Source: Piscinibacter caeni
GTDB lineage: Bacteria > Pseudomonadota > Gammaproteobacteria > Burkholderiales > Burkholderiaceae_C
Length of the DNA: 64,000 nt
Direction: 5' to 3'
Assembly: GCA_003265685.1 (NCBI GenBank)
Contig: QJOU01000033.1
Coordinates: 17,150-81,149 of the forward strand
Below the pieces are notes generated by a model. It was not told the origin of the DNA and did not search any database. It was given only the letters and a program-made list of their open reading frames with translations. A program made the translations under genes and the position numbers. Below are positions 9,389 to 17,285 of this stretch, in pieces; positions within the stretch are counted from its first letter, which is position 1; every line of letters begins with the position of its first letter.

Positions 9389-9667
9389 TCAGTGGGAGTG
9401 GTCGGGGATCCCCCGTCGGAGCCACTCGTCGGCGGCGATGTCGGGATCCAGTGCGCGCAAACGCTCATCGGCCCAGAGTGTCTCGGCCACCTCTTCCAGC
9501 TGCTCCGGCGCGACCGTGCGCCAACGGCGCTGCAGCCGGTGGGAGCAAGCGGCAATCCAGATGCGGGGAGCGCGAACGCCTTCGGGGTCCATCGCGGCAT
9601 AATACTGGATGGGCATACAGCATTCAATGCCTGCTTTGGTGTGACCCTCATCGGGCGGTCCGCCCAT
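9389..9667 (-). CDS. Uncharacterised protein, 92 aa (start uncertain)
   Basis: This is the first gene of the leftward repair operon. I see no known motif; the sequence has Cys-Cys near residue 15, several Trp and an acidic C-terminus. The in-frame reading extends to an ATG at 9862, but that would overlap the radC start and its extra residues look like translated regulatory DNA, so I prefer MGGPPDEGHTK at 9667. Intermediate GTG starts cannot be excluded. Confidence 0.5.
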   Translation of the reverse strand: MGGPPDEGHTKAGIECCMPIQYYAAMDPEGVRAPRIWIAACSHRLQRRWRTVAPEQLEEVAETLWADERLRALDPDIAADEWLRRGIPDHSH

Positions 9668-9854
9668 GAAGTCAACCAGGCGTGGGGTGGGGCTAGCCGT
9701 GTCGACCCACGCTACCACGCCGTTCTCGCCGTCAAGGTCTGCGCGCTCGCGGAGCGAGCGCTTGCGGCCTGCGGCCGTCTTCGAACCCTGACGGCTGCGC
9801 TGCACCGTGGTGCTCCGGTCTCGGGCAATCCCGCCCGACACACCGGAGTCCATC

Positions 9855-10370
9855 ATGTCCACGTCTTCGATCTCATCCGTGCGTGCCGCCGATACGCTGT
9901 TGGTCTGCGATGTCGACGGTCAGTACCGGCCAGCGCAGGCTGACGAGGTGCTGAGTCACGCGCGGCGCCTGCTGGCCAACCGCGTGCGGCGCGGCGCCAC
10001 GATGTCATCGCCGGAGGCGGTGAAGGACCATCTGCGCCTGGAGCTGGGCGTGCTGGAGCATGAGGTCTTCTGCGTGCTGTTCCTGGATGCGCAGCACCGC
10101 ATCATTGCGCTGAAGCAGCTGTTCCGCGGCACGGTATCGCAGACCTCCGTCTACCCGCGCGAGGTGGTCAAGGAGGCGCTGTCGGTGAATGCCGCGGCGG
10201 TGATCCTTGCGCACAACCATCCGTCGGGCTCCGTGGAACCGAGCCGCGCCGACGAGTTCCTGACGCAGACGCTGAAGACTGCATTGGCCCTGGTGGACGT
10301 GCGGGTCCTCGATCACCTGGTGGTGGCCGGCGCCGACGTGTGCTCGTTTGCGGAGCGCGGGCTTGTCTAG
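9855..10370 (+). CDS. radC: RadC-family JAMM domain protein, 171 aa
   Basis: RadC-type proteins carry a JAB1/MPN (JAMM) metalloprotease-like fold and are very common on plasmids and ICEs, although the old DNA-repair assignment is doubtful. The metal motif is clear: [19 protein letters not shown] gives HxH, then S and D, and the upstream Glu sits in LELGVLEHE. The protein is full length for the short mobile-element form, with only a brief N-terminal helical part. An ACCGGAG ribosome binding site lies 7 bases before the chosen ATG. It is divergent from the repair operon. Confidence 0.9.
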   Translation: MSTSSISSVRAADTLLVCDVDGQYRPAQADEVLSHARRLLANRVRRGATMSSPEAVKDHLRLELGVLEHEVFCVLFLDAQHRIIALKQLFRGTVSQTSVYPREVVKEALSVNAAAVILAHNHPSGSVEPSRADEFLTQTLKTALALVDVRVLDHLVVAGADVCSFAERGLV

Positions 10371-10407
10371 CTCCGATGAGGTGCTGATCGGCGGCGCCCG
10401 TTGTGTT

Positions 10408-10917
10408 TCACGCCAGGCCGATTCGTCGGACCTCGAGTGCGAAGGGGCCGGCCTGGCGCTCGGCGAGCATGATGCCGACCTGGCGGATGCGTGCCGGGTC
10501 GAGCGCCGGTGCGCCAGGGATCACTCGGCCACGAAAGGTGGCGCGGAAGGCGGACAGGGGAATGTGCAGCGTCTGCCAGGTGGCCTCGGGCGCAAAGCCG
10601 GCCTGGTAGTTGATGCTGTCGAAGGCGTCGTCGATCAGCAGGTTCAGCTTGAAGCGCTTGCCGGTGGCGCGGGCTTCGATGAAGCAGGTCTGCACGCCGG
10701 GTTTGCCTCGGTCGGCGGGCGTTGACCTGATCGACGCGAAGCCGCCGTTGCGTTCGAGCGAGACGGTGCCTTCAAAGACGGCATGGCCAGCCAGGTCCTG
10801 CCGCAGCCGGCTGCTGGAGACGCCGCCCATCACTCGGTCGTCGATCGCGTCCCAGTCGGCAACCGCGCCAGGGTCACTGAAGTCGAACAGCAGCCTTCTC
10901 ATCTCCGGGTCGCTCAT
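10408..10917 (-). CDS. CIA30-family protein, 169 aa
   Basis: The family is named after the mitochondrial complex I assembly factor CIA30; bacterial members have a galactose-binding-like beta sandwich and no known enzyme function. Visible hallmarks are LLFDFSDPGAVADWDAIDDR, VMGGVSSSR, and a C-terminal IRQVGIMLAERQAGPFALEV strand pair. The length is typical. I start at MSDPEMRR; 14 further in-frame residues are possible upstream. It is convergent with radC and divergent from the MazG-NYN gene. It looks like a chromosomal-type passenger and its role here is unclear. Confidence 0.85.
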   Translation of the reverse strand: MSDPEMRRLLFDFSDPGAVADWDAIDDRVMGGVSSSRLRQDLAGHAVFEGTVSLERNGGFASIRSTPADRGKPGVQTCFIEARATGKRFKLNLLIDDAFDSINYQAGFAPEATWQTLHIPLSAFRATFRGRVIPGAPALDPARIRQVGIMLAERQAGPFALEVRRIGLA

Positions 10918-10985
10918 GGAGCGATTCTGCGGCGTGGAGGTCTCGACGGCGGATGGCAAGATGCGCGCAAAGAAGGGAGGCAGGG

Positions 10986-12254
10986 ATGAACCTTGGAGAA
11001 CTGCAAGCCAAGTTGCGGCACTTCGCGGCGGAGCGCGACTGGCAGCCGTTTCACACGCCCAAGAACCTGACCACGGCCCTCATGGTCGAGGCGGGCGAGC
11101 TGGCGGAGATCTTCCAGTGGCAGACGCCGGAGGAGTCGCGGCTTTCGCACCAGGATGCCGGCACCAAGCAGCGCATCGGCGAGGAGGTCGCCGATGTACT
11201 GCTCTACCTGCTGCAGGTGGCGGATCACTGCCAGATCGATGTGGCGCAGGCGGTGCAAGACAAACTGGCGAGAAACGCAGTCAAGTACCCGGCGAAACGC
11301 GCGGTCACGCGGGTGGCGCCGATGCGTGCATCGGTGCCCGGTACGCACGTGCTGCTTGACTACGAGAACGTCCAGCCGAGCGATGCGGAGCTGCGGGCGC
11401 TGGTCCCGGATGTGGACCAGGTCTGGGTGTTCCATGGGCCGCACCAGCGCGAGGTCGAGAAGCGTTTCGCATCGTTCGGGACAGGTGCGACGGCGGTGCC
11501 GATCAGCAAGACGGGCAAGAACGCGCTCGACTTCCACCTTTCGTTCTACATGGGCTACATCGCGTCGCGGAATCCCGACTCGAAGATGGTCGTCGTCGCC
11601 AATGACAAGGGCTACGAACCCATGCTGGAGCATGCGAAGGCGATGGGGTTCGTGGTGCGCCGACAGCCTCATGGTGAGGTGACGCCACCTGCGAAGAAGG
11701 TCGCGGGGAAGAAGGGGGCCGCCAAGAAGGTCCCAGCGAAGAAGGTTGCTGCAAAGAAGGCGACGGCGAAGAAGGCTGCGGCCAAGCCTGTCGCTGCGAA
11801 GAGGCCAGTCGCCAATGTGCCAACGTCTTCGCCATCGGCGAAGAAGGCGTCGCCGCCGAAGGTCGCGCGGGCCAAGAAGGCGGCATCTTCGGCACCGGCC
11901 GGGGCAGAGGGTGTGGCGGCTGGGCCAGGCAAGGCGTTGGCCGGTCCGGCCTCTGTAGCGCCGAATCGCACCGGCGCCATCCCTGAGTCCCCGTCGCCCA
12001 AGAAGTCGGTGTCCGACGCCGACATCAAGAGGATCACCGAGAACCTTCTCAAGGTCGGTGTCAATCGCCCGACGAAGCCGGCCGCGCTGCGGCGCTTGTT
12101 GAAGTCGCTGCTCGCCGCCGAGACCGGGGATGCCTCGATCGAAGCAGCCTTGAACAGGCTGCTTGCCGCGCGAGTCATCTCAATCGACGCCGGCAGCACA
12201 GTGTCGTACCCGGCCTTCCAATCTGCCGGACCTCAAGGAGAACTCGCCGGCTGA
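10986..12254 (+). CDS. MazG-like pyrophosphohydrolase / NYN (PIN-like) / Lys-Ala-rich fusion protein, 422 aa
   Basis: Three parts are visible. Residues 1-105 are an all-alpha MazG/DCTPP1-like NTP pyrophosphatase, with EAGELAEIFQW and EEVADVLLYLLQVAD supplying the EExxE and ExxD metal ligands. Residues 115-230 are a NYN/PIN-like nuclease domain: VLLDYENVQ, a central acidic turn, and VVVANDKGYEPMLEHA. Residues 235-310 are a repetitive Ala/Lys/Pro tail like histone H1 or AAKK linkers, likely to bind nucleic acid. The last 75 residues look like a small helical domain. The start follows a GGGAGGCAGGG ribosome site. Nucleotide-pool hydrolysis joined to an RNase-like domain suggests defence or stress toxicity (inference). 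Confidence 0.8.
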   Translation: MNLGELQAKLRHFAAERDWQPFHTPKNLTTALMVEAGELAEIFQWQTPEESRLSHQDAGTKQRIGEEVADVLLYLLQVADHCQIDVAQAVQDKLARNAVKYPAKRAVTRVAPMRASVPGTHVLLDYENVQPSDAELRALVPDVDQVWVFHGPHQREVEKRFASFGTGATAVPISKTGKNALDFHLSFYMGYIASRNPDSKMVVVANDKGYEPMLEHAKAMGFVVRRQPHGEVTPPAKKVAGKKGAAKKVPAKKVAAKKATAKKAAAKPVAAKRPVANVPTSSPSAKKASPPKVARAKKAASSAPAGAEGVAAGPGKALAGPASVAPNRTGAIPESPSPKKSVSDADIKRITENLLKVGVNRPTKPAALRRLLKSLLAAETGDASIEAALNRLLAARVISIDAGSTVSYPAFQSAGPQGELAG

Positions 12255-12327
12255 GTGACGCAGCGTCGTTCACCGCCGCGCCGCATGTGCGAGGCTTCCG
12301 AAGCAGGGCCCCAGTACGACTGACAGT

Positions 12328-12356
12328 GCCCGCGCTGCCCGCCCAGATGCGCGGGC
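12328..12356. terminator. Hairpin between convergent genes
   Basis: The repeat GCCCGCGC at 12328-12335 pairs with GCGCGGGC at 12349-12356 across a 13-base loop. It lies between the end of the rightward MazG-NYN gene and the end of the leftward chaperone-like operon, where a two-way terminator is expected. There is no T-tract, so intrinsic termination may be weak. Confidence 0.45.
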
Positions 12357-12370
12357 TGTCCTGCTTGGCG

Positions 12371-13015
12371 CTACTGAGACTGACTGCTCGTCAATCGGCT
12401 CCTCACAAGATCGATCTTTGCCTTGTGGGCAAGTGGGCGATTGAACGCACGATCCTGGATCTGCTGGATGATCTTGCTGATCGGGATGTAGGCGAAGCTG
12501 AGGCCAGATTCGCTTTGGGTTCCCTTCATCGCGACAAAGTCGTAGGGGAAGTCGGCACAGAACTTGTGGAATCCCGAGAACTGAGCCAAGTCCGTCGAGA
12601 AGGTGAATCCTTCGGGGGCAAGGCGAGACTGGCGGGGGTGGTAGAGATCCGTGAAGAGGATGAACCACTCGCTGCCAGAGAAGGTCACGGCCTCGAACAC
12701 GTCAATCGTGTCGATCGCGCCGATTCGGTGGAAGAGCAGTCGTTCGCCGCTGCGGGTCACGAGCTTCGACAGGTAGGCGAGCTGCCCGATCGGTCCATTC
12801 ACCGGGATCGGATTGGTCTCAGCAAACCCGAACGGGCCGCTTCCGTTGGGGGCCCGGTCGTATGCCGGGCGTGCCTGGAGCGCCTCCTTCATGGCTGGAT
12901 GAACCAGCTCCAGTTGGTACTGTTCGTCCTCGAGGATCCGGCGAATGTGCGCGAAGGCCTCCTGCAGCGCCTTCTGCTCCTTGTTGCCACCGAACAGGTT
13001 CGATAGAAAACCCAT
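12371..13015 (-). CDS. Uncharacterised protein closing the chaperone-like operon, 214 aa
   Basis: I do not recognise a family. The protein opens with MGFLSNLFGGNKEQ, a short amphipathic start seen in many small cytosolic or membrane-peripheral proteins. A helical segment to about residue 60 follows, then an alpha/beta body rich in Phe and Tyr. No signal peptide is present. I chose this start because an in-frame extension upstream looks like translated spacer. It is 59 bases after the J-like gene and is the last gene of the operon that begins at 21.8 kb. Confidence 0.6.
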   Translation of the reverse strand: MGFLSNLFGGNKEQKALQEAFAHIRRILEDEQYQLELVHPAMKEALQARPAYDRAPNGSGPFGFAETNPIPVNGPIGQLAYLSKLVTRSGERLLFHRIGAIDTIDVFEAVTFSGSEWFILFTDLYHPRQSRLAPEGFTFSTDLAQFSGFHKFCADFPYDFVAMKGTQSESGLSFAYIPISKIIQQIQDRAFNRPLAHKAKIDLVRSRLTSSQSQ

Positions 13016-13074
13016 CTTCTGCCACGTTCCTTTGATTGATTGCAGCCCCGATGCGCCCCGTGCACCGCCCGGAT

Positions 13075-15096
13075 TCAGTCGCTGAAGTAGTCGCTCAACT
13101 TGGAAACCCCCTTCTTGAATCCTCCACGCACGACGTGATCCAGCAGGTGCGTGTTCCAGTGATTCATGTAGGAGGCCGAACCATAGACCTTCTTGTCCGA
13201 TTTGGAACCCACAACGAACTCGCCGTTCGAGGTCCAGACCTGAACGTCGTTCCACGACATTCGAACCCGCTCATTGGCACCCAGGAGTTTGTGCCGAACC
13301 AGCGTCACGCTACCGTCCTCCACGGTCACATCCCCGAAGGTCAGGGAACGGCCTTCTTTCAACGCCTCGCACATCTCAATCATCAAGCGCACGCACACCG
13401 CTCGCCACAGCGCATTGATGAAGCCGGTGTAGGTGGCTTCCTTCTTCAGGTTGATGACCGTCGAGCCACTCCGATTGGCAAGTGAAATCTGGTACTCGGT
13501 TCCCGTAGGAATGCCGTTCACCGAGTGACGCACAGCTCCCCAACGCACGGCCGTGATCGACTCGAGGGGATATCGCTGACCTTTCCACTCGATCCCGGCG
13601 GGCGAGATGCTCAGGCTGTCCTTGAACACGAGCCCCACATCAGCGCTGTAGGTGATGTCCCGTGCCCACTCCTGTTCTCGCACCTTGGCCTGCGCTTCGG
13701 CCTGGCGCTGCCTTACCTGGATATTTGCGAGCGTGCGGGCGTCCTCGGTGACGCGCTCGGAGACTTCTGGAAGCTCAGCAAAAAGCTCCTGCAAGAGGCC
13801 TGTCAATCTCTGCGAAAGCACCAGCATTCCGTGCTCATTGAAGAGATCAATCGCGAGGCTGCGGATCGAGAACGCCACGTCGCGGCTGGCGTCGTGGTCG
13901 ATTCCGCGTGCCTTTGCGCTCAACTGGATGGGCTGGGCGAATCGATCGTAGTTGCGCGCGACCCGCTCGATCTTTTCGATGAAGGGCGCGACTGCCGCTT
14001 CCCCGGCGCTGACGGAGTCGCGTGCTGCGCGGAGAAGCTTCTGGATGGTCTCGGCCTCCTTTTCGAGGACGCTCTGCACCTCGACCGCATAGCTGTCGAC
14101 CAACTCGTCGATGAGTTCCGGGGCGTGATCTTCCCCGCCACCCGTCGCACCATGAACGGCCTCAGTCAACGCGCCAAGCAACGTGACGGGAGGCAGCCGA
14201 TTGAGGGCGCCCTTGATGGCGTTCTTGTATGCCCGCTTGCGATCCGCCAGTTCAGCCTCAATCAGTTCGGCGCCCTTGACTTCCGGGAAGCCGGACACTG
14301 CGCGGTCTTCGTTGATGTCTCGCCGTATTTCGTCGGCGTCCAGCTCATCGACCGCATGGGCGGTCTCCTGGATGAACGCGGCGAGGTCGTCTGCAGGCGC
14401 GTCTGCGCCCACGGCCTCGAACGCAGCCGCCAGGAGATTGCATCGGGCGAGGGGAGGTATGCCACTTTCCCGACGCACCGACTGAGGGTCACGCAGGAGG
14501 TTGTCGAGGAGCTGGGAGGCCTTGCGCGGCGAAACTCCGGGCAGCCACGCCATCTCGGCACCCAGGCGGTTCCGCGGGTTCGTCAAATCGCTGCGAGCCT
14601 TCTGGCAGTCGTCATGGTTGAGTTCAAGCGACTTGTGCTCTGCCTGTTCGACGATCTTCCTTCTGTCATCCCTGCTGCTGACGCCCAGCAATGCAAATGG
14701 GTTCCTGTGAAGGGCGGAGGTCGGCATTGGTTTCATGGATCCGGCGCTGGCCGGCGCCGGTGGTGTCGATGGTGCGCCCGCTTGTCTTTGCGGGCTGCGA
14801 GCCGGCGGTGCAGAAGGGGCAGCGGCAGCTGACGCACCGCCCAGCATGGCCATCAGTTGCGGGTCCATCAGGGCTTCCCGCGCCTCGGCCAGTTTTGCCG
14901 ACGTCGCGGAGAGTCGGAGGTGGTTCTTGATCTCGTGTGCGAAATGGGCCAGCTGTGCTTTCGTCGAGAGATGCTCGGACAACACCAGCGACAGCGCCAG
15001 CGCGACTTCGTGCCGCGGCGTCTCGCCGCAGGCACTGCAGGCGAGCAGCGGGCTTGTCTTTTCGGCGCCGCACTTGAAACAGACAGCGGATGTCAT
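13075..15096 (-). CDS. Zn-ribbon / J-like / PH-like protein, possible Hsp70 partner, 673 aa
   Basis: Residues 6-23 form a zinc ribbon (CFKC and CSAC pairs). After a Pro/Ala linker, residues 131-188 look like a degenerate J domain: HRNPFALLGVSSRDDRR, a helix, then NHDDC and a DLTNPRNRLGAEMAWL third helix. The invariant HPD tripeptide appears here as HDD (161-163), so Hsp70 stimulation may be altered. The middle is helical. Residues about 490-650 form a beta-rich PH/GRAM-like unit. It is the sixth gene of an operon with Hsp70-like, GrpE-like and AAA+ genes, which supports a J-protein role. The zinc pairs are clear; the J and PH assignments are inferred from pattern. Confidence 0.65.
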   Translation of the reverse strand: MTSAVCFKCGAEKTSPLLACSACGETPRHEVALALSLVLSEHLSTKAQLAHFAHEIKNHLRLSATSAKLAEAREALMDPQLMAMLGGASAAAAPSAPPARSPQRQAGAPSTPPAPASAGSMKPMPTSALHRNPFALLGVSSRDDRRKIVEQAEHKSLELNHDDCQKARSDLTNPRNRLGAEMAWLPGVSPRKASQLLDNLLRDPQSVRRESGIPPLARCNLLAAAFEAVGADAPADDLAAFIQETAHAVDELDADEIRRDINEDRAVSGFPEVKGAELIEAELADRKRAYKNAIKGALNRLPPVTLLGALTEAVHGATGGGEDHAPELIDELVDSYAVEVQSVLEKEAETIQKLLRAARDSVSAGEAAVAPFIEKIERVARNYDRFAQPIQLSAKARGIDHDASRDVAFSIRSLAIDLFNEHGMLVLSQRLTGLLQELFAELPEVSERVTEDARTLANIQVRQRQAEAQAKVREQEWARDITYSADVGLVFKDSLSISPAGIEWKGQRYPLESITAVRWGAVRHSVNGIPTGTEYQISLANRSGSTVINLKKEATYTGFINALWRAVCVRLMIEMCEALKEGRSLTFGDVTVEDGSVTLVRHKLLGANERVRMSWNDVQVWTSNGEFVVGSKSDKKVYGSASYMNHWNTHLLDHVVRGGFKKGVSKLSDYFSD

Positions 15097-15118
15097 TCGG
15101 TCGGAATCGCGGACACGG

Positions 15119-15778
15119 TCATCGAGACGAGACTTGGGCCAGTTCTCGGCGCAAGCATCCGTAGTAGGCGCCTGGCCCGCTGATGCGCTGGGTAGTCTCG
15201 CAGGCCCTCTCGATCGACGCCTGTTGACCAGAACTCAGGCGCGACAGGTCGGGTGGACCGCCAGATGCTCGAAGTCCCGCAAGCTCGCGGCGCAGGCAGG
15301 CGTAGTGGCTGCCCGGACCGCTGATGCGCTGCGTCGTCTCACACGCTCGCTCGATCGCCATCCGCTCTGAGTCGCTGGCCGTCGAGAGGTCCGGACGTCC
15401 TCCTGACGCTCGAAGGCTGGCGCCCTCGCGGCGGAGGCACTCGTAGTACGCGCCCGGGCCGCTGATTCGCTGTGTCGTTTCGCAGGCCCGTTCAATGGCC
15501 ACTCGCTCGGCGTCGCTGGCGTGGGACAGGTCTGGGCGACCGCCCGACGAGCGTAGGGCTGAACGCTCCCGAACCAGGCAGCCGTAGTACGCGCCGGGAC
15601 CGCTGATGCGCTGTGTCGTCTCACAGGCGCGCTCGATGGCAGACCTCTCTGCCTCGCTGGCCATCGACAAGTCGGGTCTGCCTCCAGAAGACTTGAGGCT
15701 GGAAACCTCCCTTGCCAGACACGCGTTGTAGGCGACGTCTCCACTGATGCGGCGCGTCGTCTCGCAAGCCCGTTCGAT
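15119..15778 (-). repeat. Five in-frame 141-bp repeats encoding IERACETTQRISG units
   Basis: Repeat starts fall at residues 500, 547, 594, 641 and 688, a constant 47-residue (141 bp) period. Each unit has Cys in ERACETT and a second Cys in YxxCLxRE, followed by an SSGGRPDLS-like spacer. The last unit is cut short by the stop. The copies differ at many synonymous positions, so they are old rather than freshly duplicated. Paired Cys in a predicted periplasmic region could form one disulfide per unit. Confidence 0.85.
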
Positions 15779-17275
15779 CGCAGCCTGCTCGGAGGCCGTG
15801 GGATCAGTGGCCCCCGAACTCGACGCCACGGTACCCGAGGGTGTCAGACCCGGAGTGGGGACGTCCAGCGGCCGTCCGGCAACCTGATCCTGGAGCGTGC
15901 CCTGTCGGCCTTCCTGCAAGCTGGATGCTCCGGCTCGTTCGCCCGGATCGATTGCCGCTGGAGGTTGCACGGCTCCTCGCATTGTCGTCAGGTCGACCTT
16001 CTCGGCGGGATCAGCTCCGGCAGCAGCTCTCGCGGCCCAAGTGCTTCTGGCCTTCAGGACCCTCTGGGCGAATGACGCAGGCGATGCCTTGGGCAAGTTG
16101 GCGAATCGCCCCTCAGCCTGCTCGTGATAGGCGCGGAGGGCTGCTTGCATGTCGCCGCCTTCAGCATCCTGGAAGTGGCGCAGGATGACGCAGCCGAACC
16201 GCAGGTTGGCCTGCATGTGGAACAGCTTCGCTGCGTCTCCATCCCCAATCTCGTCCGACCAGCTGGGCGCAACTTGCATGTAGCCCCGCGCCCCCGATTC
16301 ACTGATCGCGTACTTCCGGAAGGCGCTCGCCACCTGAACCAGTCCCAGTACGAGATTCGGCTCGAGTCCAGCCCGAGCACTCTCGTACCAGACCGTGCGT
16401 AGAAACTCCTGCCGCGTCGCCTCGTCCTTGATGGCAGCCAGATGCGGGCTCGTCCGGGTCTGCCACTGTTCATAGCGATTGCGACTGTCCTCATCGGAGA
16501 ACTGCAGGCGGGGGCCATCGCCGTCCCTGGTCGCCAATGCCGAAGCTATGCTGTCCTGCAAGGCCTGCCCAGATCCCCCGACCTTGGGTCGACGCTTCGG
16601 CGGTTCCTGGCGGAATCGGCCGCGCCCTTCTGCTTCAAGTTCTGCTCGCGTGCTCTCCACCTCGGCGCGCGCGCTCTCCAACGAGCCCCGACGGTACTTG
16701 AACGAACTGCAGCGCGAGTTGTAGTCCGCCACCATGCCATTGAAGCGATCGACATCGGCCTCGTTGTATCCGCTGATCACTGACTTGGCCGCAGTCATCC
16801 GGATGTCTTCGGCGAGGCAATAGCGAATCTGGGAGTTGCTCAGAACGATGCCCGTGCCCACCGGCGGGCGATCTTCCACCGGGCGGCTCGGAGGTGGAGG
16901 GGGCACCACCGGAGGCTGCCAGGTGGGACTCGGCAGCGCAGCGGAACGCGGCGGCTCGCTCGGCGTGTACGCAGGTGCAGGCGCTGAGGTCTTGTCGCCC
17001 GACTGTGCAACCAACCAGAGGACACCGACCACCGCGCCGACACCGAGGAGCCACTTGCCGGCACCGGAGCCGCCGGTGGGCTGTGGAGGCGCCTGGTAGG
17101 GGCGCTGCGACGAGTCCGGGGTGGCCGGCGCAGTGCCGGTCGGATCCGGCTGCTTCGGTGCCTGCGGCGTCCGAGCCGGTTGGACCAAGGTGCCGTCTAC
17201 GTCCGACACCATCGACGAAAGCCCGGCAAAGCCCTTGCCCGGATCCTTCTGTTCTTGGTCTCCTCCCTCCGACAC
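15119..17275 (-). CDS. Membrane-anchored lytic-transglycosylase-like protein with five 47-aa repeats, 718 aa
   Basis: A single transmembrane helix spans residues 74-91 after a Pro-rich cytoplasmic start, then a long Pro/Ser linker. Residues 142-215 hold a conserved-looking helical unit starting LSNSQIRYCLAEDIRM. Residues 290-395 match the SLT goose-lysozyme fold: the SESGARGYMQVAP block corresponds to the usual S..GA.GLMQ. The catalytic Glu expected before Ser-x-Phe is Ala316 (LVQVASAFRKY), so peptidoglycan cleavage is doubtful. From residue 500 come five IERACETTQRISG units spaced exactly 47 residues, each with two Cys. It probably sits at the inner membrane with the repeats in the periplasm. 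It is the fifth gene of the operon. Confidence 0.75.
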   Translation of the reverse strand: MSEGGDQEQKDPGKGFAGLSSMVSDVDGTLVQPARTPQAPKQPDPTGTAPATPDSSQRPYQAPPQPTGGSGAGKWLLGVGAVVGVLWLVAQSGDKTSAPAPAYTPSEPPRSAALPSPTWQPPVVPPPPPSRPVEDRPPVGTGIVLSNSQIRYCLAEDIRMTAAKSVISGYNEADVDRFNGMVADYNSRCSSFKYRRGSLESARAEVESTRAELEAEGRGRFRQEPPKRRPKVGGSGQALQDSIASALATRDGDGPRLQFSDEDSRNRYEQWQTRTSPHLAAIKDEATRQEFLRTVWYESARAGLEPNLVLGLVQVASAFRKYAISESGARGYMQVAPSWSDEIGDGDAAKLFHMQANLRFGCVILRHFQDAEGGDMQAALRAYHEQAEGRFANLPKASPASFAQRVLKARSTWAARAAAGADPAEKVDLTTMRGAVQPPAAIDPGERAGASSLQEGRQGTLQDQVAGRPLDVPTPGLTPSGTVASSSGATDPTASEQAAIERACETTRRISGDVAYNACLAREVSSLKSSGGRPDLSMASEAERSAIERACETTQRISGPGAYYGCLVRERSALRSSGGRPDLSHASDAERVAIERACETTQRISGPGAYYECLRREGASLRASGGRPDLSTASDSERMAIERACETTQRISGPGSHYACLRRELAGLRASGGPPDLSRLSSGQQASIERACETTQRISGPGAYYGCLRRELAQVSSR

Positions 17276-17285
17276 GTCCTTCTCC

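Noticed and set aside
9668..9862. N-terminal extension of the small unknown gene up to an ATG at 9862
   Set aside because: It would overlap the radC start and its residues look like translated promoter DNA.
11690..11800. Tandem AAGAAGG-type DNA repeat as a CRISPR or non-coding repeat
   Set aside because: It is in frame and encodes the Ala/Lys tail of the MazG-NYN protein.
15119..17275. Transglycosylase-like protein as the missing VirB1 of the secretion system
   Set aside because: It is far from the virB genes, embedded in the chaperone-like operon, has a long repeat tail, and lacks the catalytic Glu.
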